A DNA stretch of 32,705 nucleotides, taken from assembly GCA_002708985.1 (NCBI GenBank), contig PAPS01000037.1:1-32705 (forward strand). The letters run 5' to 3'. Shown piece by piece: positions 15,598 to 25,042 of this stretch; positions within the stretch are counted from its first letter, which is position 1; each line of letters opens with the position of its first letter. A model generated the notes under the pieces. It worked only from the letters and a program-made list of their open reading frames with translations. It was not told the origin of the DNA and did not search any database. The translations under genes were made by a program, and so were the position numbers. The stretch comes from Saprospirales bacterium. GTDB lineage: Bacteria; Bacteroidota; Bacteroidia; Chitinophagales; UBA8649.

Positions 15598-17850
15598 TCA
15601 GTAGGTACGATCTAATACATACCAACTAAAGGCCCGTAAATTGATTTTTACCATACTATCTTCTATAAGAGGGTCTAATCTTCGCCAAGCAGCTTCTAAA
15701 CTTGTCCTTGCCTCCTTTTCGGCAAGATCAATAGCATGACACGAATCCAAAAGTTCTATTGCCCTTCTTATAGCCTTAATGTCCTCTGTTTTAGATCGGA
15801 TAATGGAGTATAATTCACGTCGATCTTTTTTAGTTAGCACGGCAAAGGCACGAGCCACAGGAAAGGTAATCTTACCTGCTGTTATATCTTCTCCTTTTGT
15901 CTTTAAATCATCTTTAAAACCTTTGAGATTAAGGGTATCATCTATAATTTGAAAGGAAATACCTAATGCGGCAAAGTAATTTGCCAAACCTTCAATTTGT
16001 TTCTTACTTCCTCCACCAAGCATGGCCCCTATTCGAGCAAGATAGGAGGCCGGTGCAGCAGATTTTAATCGATGGATCGCCTTAACGCGCTGGATCAGCA
16101 ATTTCCCCTTACCGTGTTCAACTACGTCATCCATCAAGTAATCTAAACCATACAAGTCCATCGCCTGACCTGTATGGGCTGCGCGTAAGGCCTCAAAGTA
16201 CAAGTGATAAATATCCAGTTTAAGCTCAGGATCTATATCCGCTATATACACACAAATCTGACCTAAGAAATAGGCTGCTGATCCACTGTTTATCACTCTA
16301 GCTTCTCCAAAGATATGATGGGCAGCCGGCCCTCCTCGGCGCAAGTCCGATTTATCCTGAACATCATCGACCATAAGTGACCCGACGTGCATAAGTTCTG
16401 GTAGGGCTAGCCAGTCTTTAGCTAATTGAGCATTCCCTCCTACGATATCGGAACAAGCAACTGTAGCATATGAGCGCCATGATTTTCCCCCGCGATCCGT
16501 TATGGTTCGAATGGGCTTAATTAAGGCTTCATAGAATATGTCGCGCTGAACACCCTTTGTCCAAAAGGAATTTCCTTTAACGGCAATCAGTTCCTGGAAT
16601 TTTTCGGTATCCATGGCCTTGGGAATTATGTATCGAACTGACTTTAAGGTTTCCTTGGATACTGCCTTGAAAAAATCTTGAAGTGTTTCGTTTTTATGAA
16701 AACCGCTTCGTTCAAAGTATGCCTTACCCGTTACCTCTTTCCCTTTCCATCGTCCTTTTATATCAAGCCTCCCTTCCCAAAAAGCGGGTTTGGAAAGTAC
16801 TGTGCCAAACTCTTGGGCTTCAAATGCCGCAGTAGCCTCCACCTTTAAATCAAGAGTTTCACAGACTAACTTCCAATGTGTGGGGTATTCGTTAAAGGTT
16901 CGAAGTGAGGTCCAACGCTTGTTATTTTTAGGAGTTAAAGAAAAATCATTACATGACTGTTGTGTCCCCTCTTTATCAACGGCAACAAGATAAGCCCCCT
17001 TAGAAGAACCTGTTTTATCATTGCGCAAATCATACGCCGTTATTTGCTCTCCGTGATCAAACTGTATTGCAATCCAGTTCCAACCCACATCCGCTTTGCT
17101 TGTGCTCTTATTTCCTTGGGTATAGCACCCAAACTCATGATCATACCACAGGCTTCCTTCCACCTCAATCACCTCGTCCTCTAAAAAGACCTTGCCCTTA
17201 GTATCATTCTTCGGAATGAAGTAGTAGAACATATCCTCAGATTTTACTCCAGCAACGACTCCCTTGTCACCGTGCAAACAAGGGGCACAACAAGGAGTGA
17301 AATTGAGCTGAATGCCCTGTTTTTTCGAGCTATGATTACATTGAAGTGTGTAAGAAGCATCGTCTTCTTTGCTGAATCGATTACCATCATAGTTTATATC
17401 AAGCCATTCCCAAGAAAGTCCGGCTTCGCCTGTAAACATCTCGTCAGGTAAAGGGACTTTACCGCGCTTCACTACTTCTAATGCGGCTTTCTTGAGATAA
17501 GGATCTCGCACCACATCTCCTTTTTGTAATCTTTCTAATCCAATCTTTGGCGCCTGTTTATCAACTAAGGAAATGGGATGGTAAGTCTTATTATCCAAAT
17601 CGGATATGGCCCAGGTCAGGGAATAGGCATAGTTAGGCAGACCCGTTTTCGTATCAATTTCAAGAAGGCGAAGAAAAAAAGAGGCGAACATTGCAAGCTT
17701 CCTAGACTCACCCTTCTCATTTTTACCCGCCAAATGCGCATGCATGTACCACCACTCTGTTGAGGATGATTTATGAGGAGGGTCATGCTGCGTGAGGTCA
17801 ACGAGCTTGCCTTCGGCAGGCCAATCTTTTGGACGTTTGTTAAGCAGCAT
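15598..17850 (-). CDS. Fusion of a CrtC/AttH-like lipocalin domain with a polyprenyl synthase
   Basis: One unbroken 750-codon frame. Residues about 15-385 match the CrtC/AttH lipocalin family (carotenoid 1,2-hydratase type): EWWY (32-35), GSLWYDHEFG (232-241), WNWIAIQF, ITAYDLRN and GKAYFERSGF near the end. Residues about 400-750 are a trans-isoprenyl diphosphate synthase: first Asp-rich motif DDVQD (495-499) followed by RRGGPAAHHIFG, GQAMDL (561), and second motif DDTLN (637-641), in which the usual last Asp is Asn. The synthase condenses allylic diphosphates with isopentenyl diphosphate. CrtC-like domains include hydratases and, in fungi, Diels-Alder-type cyclases. A bifunctional enzyme is inferred, not shown. 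The gene follows carB by 16 bases; no carotenoid genes are near. Product length is unknown. Confidence 0.85.
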   Translation of the reverse strand: MLLNKRPKDWPAEGKLVDLTQHDPPHKSSSTEWWYMHAHLAGKNEKGESRKLAMFASFFLRLLEIDTKTGLPNYAYSLTWAISDLDNKTYHPISLVDKQAPKIGLERLQKGDVVRDPYLKKAALEVVKRGKVPLPDEMFTGEAGLSWEWLDINYDGNRFSKEDDASYTLQCNHSSKKQGIQLNFTPCCAPCLHGDKGVVAGVKSEDMFYYFIPKNDTKGKVFLEDEVIEVEGSLWYDHEFGCYTQGNKSTSKADVGWNWIAIQFDHGEQITAYDLRNDKTGSSKGAYLVAVDKEGTQQSCNDFSLTPKNNKRWTSLRTFNEYPTHWKLVCETLDLKVEATAAFEAQEFGTVLSKPAFWEGRLDIKGRWKGKEVTGKAYFERSGFHKNETLQDFFKAVSKETLKSVRYIIPKAMDTEKFQELIAVKGNSFWTKGVQRDIFYEALIKPIRTITDRGGKSWRSYATVACSDIVGGNAQLAKDWLALPELMHVGSLMVDDVQDKSDLRRGGPAAHHIFGEARVINSGSAAYFLGQICVYIADIDPELKLDIYHLYFEALRAAHTGQAMDLYGLDYLMDDVVEHGKGKLLIQRVKAIHRLKSAAPASYLARIGAMLGGGSKKQIEGLANYFAALGISFQIIDDTLNLKGFKDDLKTKGEDITAGKITFPVARAFAVLTKKDRRELYSIIRSKTEDIKAIRRAIELLDSCHAIDLAEKEARTSLEAAWRRLDPLIEDSMVKINLRAFSWYVLDRTY

Positions 17851-17866
17851 TTGCGTTTATGAGGTT

Positions 17867-20683
17867 CTACCGTCTAAGGTACATTGAACGCACTTTATGC
17901 AGGTCTCTAAAGTAAGGGTCAAGAGTGTCCCTTATAAAATAGATGCGCTCCCCTGTTGACTTCATTTCAGGTCCTAACTCTTTATTGACATCAGGAAACT
18001 TATGGAATGAAAACACAGGTTCCTTAATGGCATAGCCATCGAGATTGGGCTCCATAGTAAAATCCTCGAGTGTATTAGCCTCGACCATAACCTTAGTAGC
18101 AATATTTAGATAAGGAATACCATAGGCCTTGCAGATAAAAGGCGTTGTTCTTGAAGCTCTTGGATTGGCCTCAATTACAAATACTTCATCGTCTTTAATG
18201 GCAAACTGAACATTGAGTAAACCTCTTACATCGAGGGCTTTGGCAATCTGCGTGGTAAAATTTTCCATTTGCTTAATCACAAACTCGCCAAGGGTAAAGG
18301 GGGGAAGGACTGCATTGGAATCCCCTGAATGAATTCCCGCAGGCTCAATATGTTCCATGATCCCCATGATTTGAACATTTTTCCCGTCAAAAATGGCATC
18401 TACTTCTGCCTCCTTTGCTCGAACTAAGAAATGATCAATCAAAATGTTATTATCAGGATGGTACTTCAAGATTTTCAAAACTGCTGTCGTCAGCTCATCA
18501 TCATTAATCACAATTTTCATACGCTGTCCGCCTAGAACATAAGAAGGACGAACAAGAACAGGGTAGCCGACCTCGTTAGCAACGACTAATGCTTCTTCTG
18601 CTGTTTTGGCAGCACCGTACTTTGGATAAGGAATGCCTAAATCCTTAAGGAGATCTGAGAATCGTTCTCGATCTTCCGCCATATCCATCGCATCATAACT
18701 TGAGCCTAAGATTTCTACTCCGTAGTCTTTTATCCGTTTTGAGAGTTTTAGCGCTGTCTGACCACCCAGTTGAACAATGATACCATGAGGCTTTTCTAAA
18801 TCAATGATTTCTCTTAGGTGCTCCCAGTAGATCGGCTCGAAATACAGCTTATCTGCTAAATCAAAATCTGTGGATACCGTTTCGGGATTACAATTAACCA
18901 TGATGGCTTCATATCCTGCTTCCTGTACAGCTTGTACTCCATGAACGCAACAATAATCGAACTCAATGCCCTGACCGATACGATTAGGACCTGAACCCAA
19001 AATAATCACCTTGGGTTTTTCTGTTACCTCGCTTTCATTTTCCAATCCAAAACTGCTGTAGAAATATGGCGTCTTTGCCTTAAATTCTCCCGCACAGGTA
19101 TCTACAACCTTATAGACTCTCTTGATGCCGCGCGCATGGCGCTCATCATACACATCACTCTCGGTGATATTACCCATGGACTCCGCCAATTGTGCATCAC
19201 TAAATCCTTTCAGTTTAGCGCTAAAGAGCATCTCATCAGAAACCGCATCCATTGATTTCCCTCTGAAACTCTCCTCGATTTGAACTAACTCTTGAATTTG
19301 CTTGAGGTACCAAATGTCAATCTTTGTTAACTCTTGAATCTTGGCCGTTGGTACTCCGAGTTTGTAGGCTTCCTTTACTAAGAATATCCGATCCCAAGAT
19401 GGATTTTTTAATCCTTCGAGGATCTTATCCGTTTTTAAATAAACTCCTTTGGGTGAACTCAGTCCAATACGATTATTCTCCAAAGACTGACAAGCTTTTT
19501 GCAGAGCTTCTTGGAAGTTTCTCCCAATCGCCATGACTTCACCTACTGATTTCATTTGTAAACCAAGCGTTGCATCCGCCCCCTTAAACTTATCAAAGTT
19601 CCATCGAGGCATTTTTACTATTACGTAGTCTAATGCCGGCTCAAACAATGCTGAAGTGTTTCCCGTAATAGGATTATCCAACTCATCTAATCTATAGCCG
19701 ATTGCTAGCTTCGCAGCAATCTTAGCAATCGGATATCCCGTAGCTTTTGAAGCCAATGCTGAAGACCTTGACACTCTCGGGTTCATCTCGATAGAGTAAA
19801 CCTCTTCTGTTTCGGGATTGACAGAAAACTGAATATTACAGCCCCCAGCAAAAGAGCCTAATTCCTTCATCATGAGTTTTGCCTGATTGCGCATATCCTG
19901 ATAGACTGTATCAGGGAGCGTCATAGCGGGCGCAACAGTAATAGAATCTCCTGTATGAATTCCCATTGGATCAAGATTTTCTACAGTGCATACTACTGTT
20001 ACGTGATCAGCACTATCACGCAGCAGCTCAAGCTCATATTCCTTCCACCCAATCACCGCTTTTTCAATGAGTACTTCGTGCGTGGGAGAAGCTTCTAATC
20101 CTCTAGTGAGCTTTTCGTCAAAATCCTCTGGACCAAAGACGAATCCTCCCCCATAACCTCCAAGAGTGTATGAAGGTCTAATAACCAATGGAAAACCCAA
20201 CTCTTGAGCAATCGACTTACCTTCTAAAAAGCTATTGGCAACTTTTGATGGACATATCTTAATGCCAATATCCATCATAAACTGTCTAAATTCCTCTCTG
20301 TTTTCGGTTTTCTCTATCGCATTTAAATCCGCACCTAGGACCCTAACATTATGCTTTTCCCAAATACCAAGCTCCGAGCATTCCTTAGCTAGATTTAATG
20401 CCGTTTGGCCGCCCATCGTAGGCAAGACTGCATCGATGTCGCTCGAAGACAAAATCTCAACAATAGTATCCGGCTTCAGTGACTTCAAATAGATATGGTC
20501 CGCAATCATGGGATCTGTCATAATTGTTGCTGGATTGTCATTAAGCAATGATACCTTGATCCCTTCCTCTCGAATGGCTCTTGATGCCTGACTTCCAGAA
20601 TAGTCAAATTCACAGGCTTGTCCGATGATAATTGGGCCACTACCCAAAATCAAAATGTGCTGAATCGATGTATCTTTTGGCAT
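17867..20683 (-). CDS. carB: Carbamoyl-phosphate synthase large subunit, without C-terminal regulatory domain
   Basis: CarB makes carbamoyl phosphate from ammonia, bicarbonate and two ATP, feeding arginine and pyrimidine synthesis. The 938 residues contain both synthetase halves: LGSGPIIIGQACEFDYSG at the first and LGSGPNRIGQGIEFDYC at the second, each with ATP-grasp motifs such as RPSYTLGGYGGG and RPSYVLGGQRM, joined by an oligomerisation region. The sequence ends soon after the ELGPEMKSTGE motif at YLRR, so the about 130-residue MGS-like domain that binds UMP, IMP and ornithine in the 1073-residue E. coli enzyme is absent; this short form is usual in Bacteroidota. The small subunit carA is not in the window. 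Regulation by those effectors is therefore not expected. Confidence 0.96.
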   Translation of the reverse strand: MPKDTSIQHILILGSGPIIIGQACEFDYSGSQASRAIREEGIKVSLLNDNPATIMTDPMIADHIYLKSLKPDTIVEILSSSDIDAVLPTMGGQTALNLAKECSELGIWEKHNVRVLGADLNAIEKTENREEFRQFMMDIGIKICPSKVANSFLEGKSIAQELGFPLVIRPSYTLGGYGGGFVFGPEDFDEKLTRGLEASPTHEVLIEKAVIGWKEYELELLRDSADHVTVVCTVENLDPMGIHTGDSITVAPAMTLPDTVYQDMRNQAKLMMKELGSFAGGCNIQFSVNPETEEVYSIEMNPRVSRSSALASKATGYPIAKIAAKLAIGYRLDELDNPITGNTSALFEPALDYVIVKMPRWNFDKFKGADATLGLQMKSVGEVMAIGRNFQEALQKACQSLENNRIGLSSPKGVYLKTDKILEGLKNPSWDRIFLVKEAYKLGVPTAKIQELTKIDIWYLKQIQELVQIEESFRGKSMDAVSDEMLFSAKLKGFSDAQLAESMGNITESDVYDERHARGIKRVYKVVDTCAGEFKAKTPYFYSSFGLENESEVTEKPKVIILGSGPNRIGQGIEFDYCCVHGVQAVQEAGYEAIMVNCNPETVSTDFDLADKLYFEPIYWEHLREIIDLEKPHGIIVQLGGQTALKLSKRIKDYGVEILGSSYDAMDMAEDRERFSDLLKDLGIPYPKYGAAKTAEEALVVANEVGYPVLVRPSYVLGGQRMKIVINDDELTTAVLKILKYHPDNNILIDHFLVRAKEAEVDAIFDGKNVQIMGIMEHIEPAGIHSGDSNAVLPPFTLGEFVIKQMENFTTQIAKALDVRGLLNVQFAIKDDEVFVIEANPRASRTTPFICKAYGIPYLNIATKVMVEANTLEDFTMEPNLDGYAIKEPVFSFHKFPDVNKELGPEMKSTGERIYFIRDTLDPYFRDLHKVRSMYLRR

Positions 20684-20699
20684 AAATGGCTTTGGTGCT

Positions 20700-20707
20700 C
20701 AAAAATA
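20700..20707 (-). promoter_or_regulatory. Putative -7 promoter element (TATTTTTG) for carB
   Basis: On the minus strand this is an exact TAnnTTTG match ending 17 bases before the carB ATG; the 5' leader would be very short. No good -33 TTTG is seen at 19-21 bases upstream. Confidence 0.35.
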
Positions 20708-20768
20708 GAACCTACACTTCGTTTCTCTGCGTATTGATTCCACGCATACTCAACATTTTATTGTCCAA

Positions 20769-21992
20769 ATGTTCATAGTGACTCTTTATATCGGGTTAGG
20801 GGTAATTATAGCCTATTGTTTCTTCACAATGTGGTTGTTTTGGCACTGGCATAAGCATTTGGATAAAAAAAAGGATGAGATAGCAGAAATCGCGGCAGAC
20901 AAGCCCTATGCTTTTCCTACAATAGACATTATTCTTTCCGTCCGCAATGAGTCCCTGTTGCAACGCACCATTGATTCACTTGCACAACAAGACTACCCTG
21001 CTGATCACTTAGGTGTAATCATTGTCGATGACTTTACCAATGATGAAAAGTCTCTGTCAGTTCTTAACCAGATCGAGCAAAAAAAATGGCCAATTGCCAT
21101 TCAGATTATTCGTTTAGGTCATGAGTTATCTGCATCCTATGCTAACTTACCCAACAAGAAGCGTGCCTTAACCTTAGGTGCCAAGGCTTCCAAAGCCTCA
21201 TTTCTTGCCTTTACCGATGGGGATTGTATTGCGCAACCAAGATGGCTTAAAGGCCTTACCTATCAGATTAACCAAAATAGCCAATGTAAAATGGTTCTAG
21301 CGGGTATCAAACCCATTGACCAAGGCAGTTTTATACGACATTTTGCGATGATGGAGCAAGCTGCCTTAACAGTGCTTAGTGGGGCCAGTCTAATGGTTGG
21401 TATTCCGCTTATGGCCAATGGGGCCAATCTTTTAATATCTCGTCAAGTATTTGAAGAAATAAAAGCATATTATCCTTGGGAGGGAAAACCCTCGGGAGAT
21501 GATATAATCCTATTGAGAAAAGTACATGATAGATATCCCAACGACATCGAATTTAGCTTCCATCCCAATGCCATAATGAATACCCAATTCCCTTCTGATT
21601 TACCAACATTCTGGAACCAGCGAAGGCGATGGGCTTCAAAAACATTTGCCATGCCTTCAAAGGAAATAACCGCAGTTATGATGCTCATGTTTTTTACCCA
21701 ACTTTTTGTTGCCCTCTTCCTCGGAATTATTGGCATAGATCTTTATTATCAAAATCTAAACTATATTGGAGTGACTTGCACCGGGGTTTTAATAAAAACC
21801 TTTGTCGATGGCATCATTATTTATCATGGTGCTAAGTATGTGAAATATCCTCTAAAGTTTATTGATTTTCTCCTTATGCCGTTCTTCCAAGTAATCAATG
21901 TACTCTACAATACACTATTAGGACTTCAGAGTCTTGTATCCAATGGAAAAGGCTACCTTTGGAAAGGTCGAAGGGTTTATACCAAACCTTGA
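20769..21992 (+). CDS. Membrane-associated family 2 glycosyltransferase
   Basis: A 407-residue protein with an N-terminal membrane helix (about 3-26), a GT-A catalytic domain (about 50-295) and two or three C-terminal membrane segments (about 300-395). Catalytic features are IDIILSVRNE at the start of the fold, the metal-binding DGD in FTDGDC (150-152), SGDD (243-245, likely general base region) and the QRRRW motif (284-288) of processive-type enzymes. It would transfer sugars from nucleotide sugars to a lipid or growing glycan at the inner membrane; the acceptor is unknown. The downstream phosphatase gene starts 25 bases after its stop, suggesting co-transcription. Confidence 0.9.
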   Translation: MFIVTLYIGLGVIIAYCFFTMWLFWHWHKHLDKKKDEIAEIAADKPYAFPTIDIILSVRNESLLQRTIDSLAQQDYPADHLGVIIVDDFTNDEKSLSVLNQIEQKKWPIAIQIIRLGHELSASYANLPNKKRALTLGAKASKASFLAFTDGDCIAQPRWLKGLTYQINQNSQCKMVLAGIKPIDQGSFIRHFAMMEQAALTVLSGASLMVGIPLMANGANLLISRQVFEEIKAYYPWEGKPSGDDIILLRKVHDRYPNDIEFSFHPNAIMNTQFPSDLPTFWNQRRRWASKTFAMPSKEITAVMMLMFFTQLFVALFLGIIGIDLYYQNLNYIGVTCTGVLIKTFVDGIIIYHGAKYVKYPLKFIDFLLMPFFQVINVLYNTLLGLQSLVSNGKGYLWKGRRVYTKP

Positions 21993-22017
21993 TGAGCAAG
22001 ATTTTTGAGTCGGATAA

Positions 22018-23277
22018 ATGATTACTAAGAAGCAAGTAGATACAAACTTATCGAAGGAAGAACTCCTTCAAATGCTTGCTGTAAAACAGAATCAAATAAA
22101 CTCTTTACTTGAAGTTACTAAGGCTGTCAACAACAATTACTCGAAACACGCCATTTTTCGAATCTTTGAGTTCATATTGAGAGCTCAATTCGATGTAAAC
22201 AAGATTCTTCTTTTCTCGCGTACTGCCAAGGATGGAGAGTGGGTATGTGCGATGGAACATAATGCGGAAGATGCAATCCAACAGATTGACGTTGGTCGAG
22301 ATCTAGAACGATTTCAGTTCATACAAAAGATCACTAACTTTCCTTTCGAGGGATTTGAAGATTTTGATTTGCTTATTCCAATTTCCCATAAAAAAGAGCC
22401 GCTTGCCTATCTACTCCTAGGGTGCCCGCTTTTTGAAGGCGAGATTGAAAAGGCCAATGATCAAGTAAAGCTTATTGAAACCTTAGCTAATATTATTGTG
22501 GTTTCATTGGAAAACAAGCGTTTATTTAAACGCCAGCTGGAACAAAGCCAATTAAAAAAAGAAATGGACTTAGCTGCCGAAGTACAGCAACTCCTGATCC
22601 CAACAAAACTGGACATTTCCCCAAGCATTCAGGCTTATGGTCATTACGAGCCCCATGGTGAAATTGGAGGAGATTATTACGATTACCTTCAATGTAGTGA
22701 TCATAAATATGCTCTATGCATTTGCGATGTTTCAGGAAAGGGGCTTTCCGCCGGCATGCTGATGAGTAACTTCCAGGCCAACCTCAGGGCTCTAATCAGC
22801 AGAGAATATCCCCTTGAACAGATAGTGGATATGCTCAATTTCAAAATTCGCGAAATCACCAAATCAGCGCGATTTATTACGATGTTTTTGGGAGTCTATG
22901 ACCATGAAATCCAGGTCATGCGCTACATAAACGCAGGACACAACCCGCCCATATTACTCCAAAATGGAGAGCAAAAACTTTTAAAAGAAGGATGTCCTTT
23001 ATTGGGAGCACTAACTAGTCTACCTAATGTCAACATCGGTGAAGTAGCCATTGAACCCGGGGATATGTTATTTATGTATACTGATGGACTTATCGAAATA
23101 GAGAATGAAGAAGGGGCCATGTATGACTTGGACAGCCTACAGCAATCCCTAAAAAGTGCTCCTACAGATAATCCGAAAGGTTTATCCGATTACATCCTGC
23201 ATGAGGCTGACCAATTCAGGGGAAAACAACCCTATCCGGACGATATGAGTCTTCTAACATGCAAGTTCATCGGGTGA
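22018..23277 (+). CDS. SpoIIE/RsbU-type serine phosphatase with N-terminal GAF-like sensor region
   Basis: A 419-residue soluble protein. Residues 12-40 are predicted coiled coil, about 40-170 a GAF-like region (FEFILRAQFDVNKILLF onward), about 165-192 a linker helix, and 193-419 a PP2C-type phosphatase domain of the SpoIIE family: GGDYYDY (217-223), ICDVSGKG (Asp237), TDGLIE and DDMSLL, with the metal-binding aspartates in place. Relatives dephosphorylate anti-anti-sigma (STAS) proteins in partner switching. No STAS or anti-sigma kinase gene lies next to it, so partners are elsewhere. It follows the glycosyltransferase by 25 bases. Confidence 0.92.
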   Translation: MITKKQVDTNLSKEELLQMLAVKQNQINSLLEVTKAVNNNYSKHAIFRIFEFILRAQFDVNKILLFSRTAKDGEWVCAMEHNAEDAIQQIDVGRDLERFQFIQKITNFPFEGFEDFDLLIPISHKKEPLAYLLLGCPLFEGEIEKANDQVKLIETLANIIVVSLENKRLFKRQLEQSQLKKEMDLAAEVQQLLIPTKLDISPSIQAYGHYEPHGEIGGDYYDYLQCSDHKYALCICDVSGKGLSAGMLMSNFQANLRALISREYPLEQIVDMLNFKIREITKSARFITMFLGVYDHEIQVMRYINAGHNPPILLQNGEQKLLKEGCPLLGALTSLPNVNIGEVAIEPGDMLFMYTDGLIEIENEEGAMYDLDSLQQSLKSAPTDNPKGLSDYILHEADQFRGKQPYPDDMSLLTCKFIG

Positions 23278-23334
23278 TCGATACCCTCTAGCGATAGTTA
23301 AGAATTCTTGCCATTATATTCATTAGATAATCTC

Positions 23335-23342
23335 TATTTTTG
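23335..23342 (+). promoter_or_regulatory. Putative -7 promoter element (TATTTTTG) for the lipoprotein gene
   Basis: An exact TAnnTTTG match 39 bases before the lipoprotein ATG, in a 104-base gap. A TTG at 23308-23310 lies 24 bases upstream, slightly farther than the 19-21 reported for Bacteroidota promoters. Confidence 0.45.
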
Positions 23343-23381
23343 GATAGAATAAAAAAACACTAAAAACTCAAAAATATCCAT

Positions 23382-23954
23382 ATGAAAAATTCACTTATTT
23401 TACTTTTTGCAATTGCTCTTCTTGGGTTCATTTCATGTGGTGAAGATGACGGAGACGCAGCTGGATGCCCCGATGGATTTGAAGGAGATAATTGTACAGA
23501 ACAAGTAAACACAAAGTTCATTGGGACTTATGATGTTCAAATGTATGGACAACTTTCTGGATCAATTGGCGGCCTAGCTTCTATTACGCTCGACGCAGGA
23601 ACAGAAGCTTCACCTAAAACTACCACGGCTGTAATCACACAGGGAGCAGAGGATGGGCCAGATGAGGTGCGTATTAATGTAGTACTTCCATTGACCGCAG
23701 CAGGCGATATCGATTCAGAATTCACAATTCCAGTAGAAATCGTTGGTGAAGTAAGAAACAGTACTGAATACTATATCCCTCAAACAAGCATTGGCTTTGC
23801 TTTTACTGTTCCTATTCCGGTAATCGGTGGTATACCCGCTTCAGCCAACTTGAGTTTTGGTGTTAACGGAGTTTTTCAAGGCGATACACTTGTAAGCACC
23901 CTTAACGGTGGAGGTGATTTTGCTGGAACGATTGTTATGAAAGGCCTAAAATAG
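23382..23954 (+). CDS. Putative lipoprotein with EGF-like cysteine motif
   Basis: A 190-residue protein with a lipoprotein signal peptide (MKNSLILLFAIALLGFISCG); Cys19 would be lipidated, and the next residues GEDDGD are acidic, as is common for Bacteroidota surface lipoproteins. A short EGF-like half motif CPDGFEGDNC (29-38) follows, then a mostly beta-strand domain (about 45-190) of unknown function with Gly-rich strands and a FAGTIVMKG end. Proteins of this type are common in Saprospiraceae and flavobacteria, but no function is known to me. It has its own promoter candidate and ends at a strong hairpin, so it is probably a single-gene transcript. Confidence 0.85.
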   Translation: MKNSLILLFAIALLGFISCGEDDGDAAGCPDGFEGDNCTEQVNTKFIGTYDVQMYGQLSGSIGGLASITLDAGTEASPKTTTAVITQGAEDGPDEVRINVVLPLTAAGDIDSEFTIPVEIVGEVRNSTEYYIPQTSIGFAFTVPIPVIGGIPASANLSFGVNGVFQGDTLVSTLNGGGDFAGTIVMKGLK

Positions 23955-23976
23955 TTTTACGCCCTTTCTCAATGAA

Positions 23977-24007
23977 CAAAAAGGCTTCCCGTTGGGAGGC
24001 CTTTTTT
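23977..24007. terminator. Bidirectional intrinsic terminator between the lipoprotein gene and recA
   Basis: The stem AAGGCTTCCC (23981-23990) pairs with GGGAGGCCTT (23994-24003), ten pairs with one G-U, around a three-base loop. It is flanked by AAAA on the left and TTTT on the right, so a T tract follows the stem on both strands. It sits between convergent genes. Confidence 0.9.
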
Positions 24008-24031
24008 ATGAGCATAGTTAGAGAAAATGAC

Positions 24032-25042
24032 TTACTTATCTCCCTCCATCTCCTTACGAATTAATGCTTCTATTTCATCAGCTAACTCTGGGTGGTCTTC
24101 CAGCAGCTGACGTGCTGCTTCCTTCCCTTGGCCAAGCTTCGTGTCTTGATAGGCATACCACGATCCTGACTTCTGAACGTGACCGAAATGGACTCCAAGG
24201 TCTAAGATTTCTCCTGTTTTAGAAATCCCTTGACCATAGAGTATTTCAAATTCAGCGATCTGAAATGGAGGTGCTACTTTGTTTTTAACCACTTTCACAC
24301 GCGTCTTATTTCCTACCACTGAATCAGATGATTTAATCTGACCAATTCGGCGTATATCTAGACGAACCGAAGAGTAGAACTTGAGCGCATTCCCCCCAGT
24401 TGTTGTTTCAGGATTACCAAACATAATCCCAATTTTTTCGCGAAGTTGATTAATGAAAATACAAGTGCATCCTGTTTTATTGATGGTACCCGTCAGCTTC
24501 CTTAATGCTTGAGACATGAGCCTTGCCTGAAGACCCATTTTAGAATCGCCCATTTCTCCTTCAAGCTCGCTTCGAGGAACCAGTGCAGCTACAGAGTCAA
24601 TCACACAAATGTCAATAGCCCCAGATCGAATCAAATGCTCTGTGATATCAAGTGCTTGCTCACCACAATCTGGTTGGGCGATAAGTAACTCATCTGTATC
24701 GACGCCTAATGCCTTAGCATAGTGCTTGTCAAATGCATGCTCAGCGTCGATGAAGGCGGCGATTCCGCCTTGACGCTGTGTTTCTGCTATAGCATGTAGG
24801 GTTAAGGTTGTCTTACCAGATGATTCAGGACCGTAAATTTCGACTACCCTACCTCTAGGAAGACCCCCTATACCGAGTGCTGCATCTAAAGCGATTGATC
24901 CAGTAGAAATCACATCTACTTCCACTGTAGGGCTCTCACCCAACTTCATTACGGTGCCTTTACCGTATTGTTTATCTAACTTATCGAGGGTTAGCTTAAG
25001 CGCTTTGTCTTTGTGGCTAGCCACATTCTCTGTTTTTGCCAT
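24032..25042 (-). CDS. recA: Recombinase RecA
   Basis: RecA forms filaments on single-stranded DNA, drives strand exchange in homologous recombination and triggers LexA-type self-cleavage. The start at ATG 25042 ([16 protein letters not shown]) gives 336 residues, the family norm; an upstream in-frame ATG at 25084 would add 14 residues that are atypical. Walker A is GPESSGKT (71-78), Walker [12 protein letters not shown], with the L1/L2 DNA-binding loops ([33 protein letters not shown]). The C-terminal acidic tail is modest. No LexA-box-like operator was recognised upstream. The gene lies on the same strand as the sigma factor pair, 129 bases before this gene's stop side neighbours, and ends at the hairpin at 23977. 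Confidence 0.97.
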   Translation of the reverse strand: MAKTENVASHKDKALKLTLDKLDKQYGKGTVMKLGESPTVEVDVISTGSIALDAALGIGGLPRGRVVEIYGPESSGKTTLTLHAIAETQRQGGIAAFIDAEHAFDKHYAKALGVDTDELLIAQPDCGEQALDITEHLIRSGAIDICVIDSVAALVPRSELEGEMGDSKMGLQARLMSQALRKLTGTINKTGCTCIFINQLREKIGIMFGNPETTTGGNALKFYSSVRLDIRRIGQIKSSDSVVGNKTRVKVVKNKVAPPFQIAEFEILYGQGISKTGEILDLGVHFGHVQKSGSWYAYQDTKLGQGKEAARQLLEDHPELADEIEALIRKEMEGDK

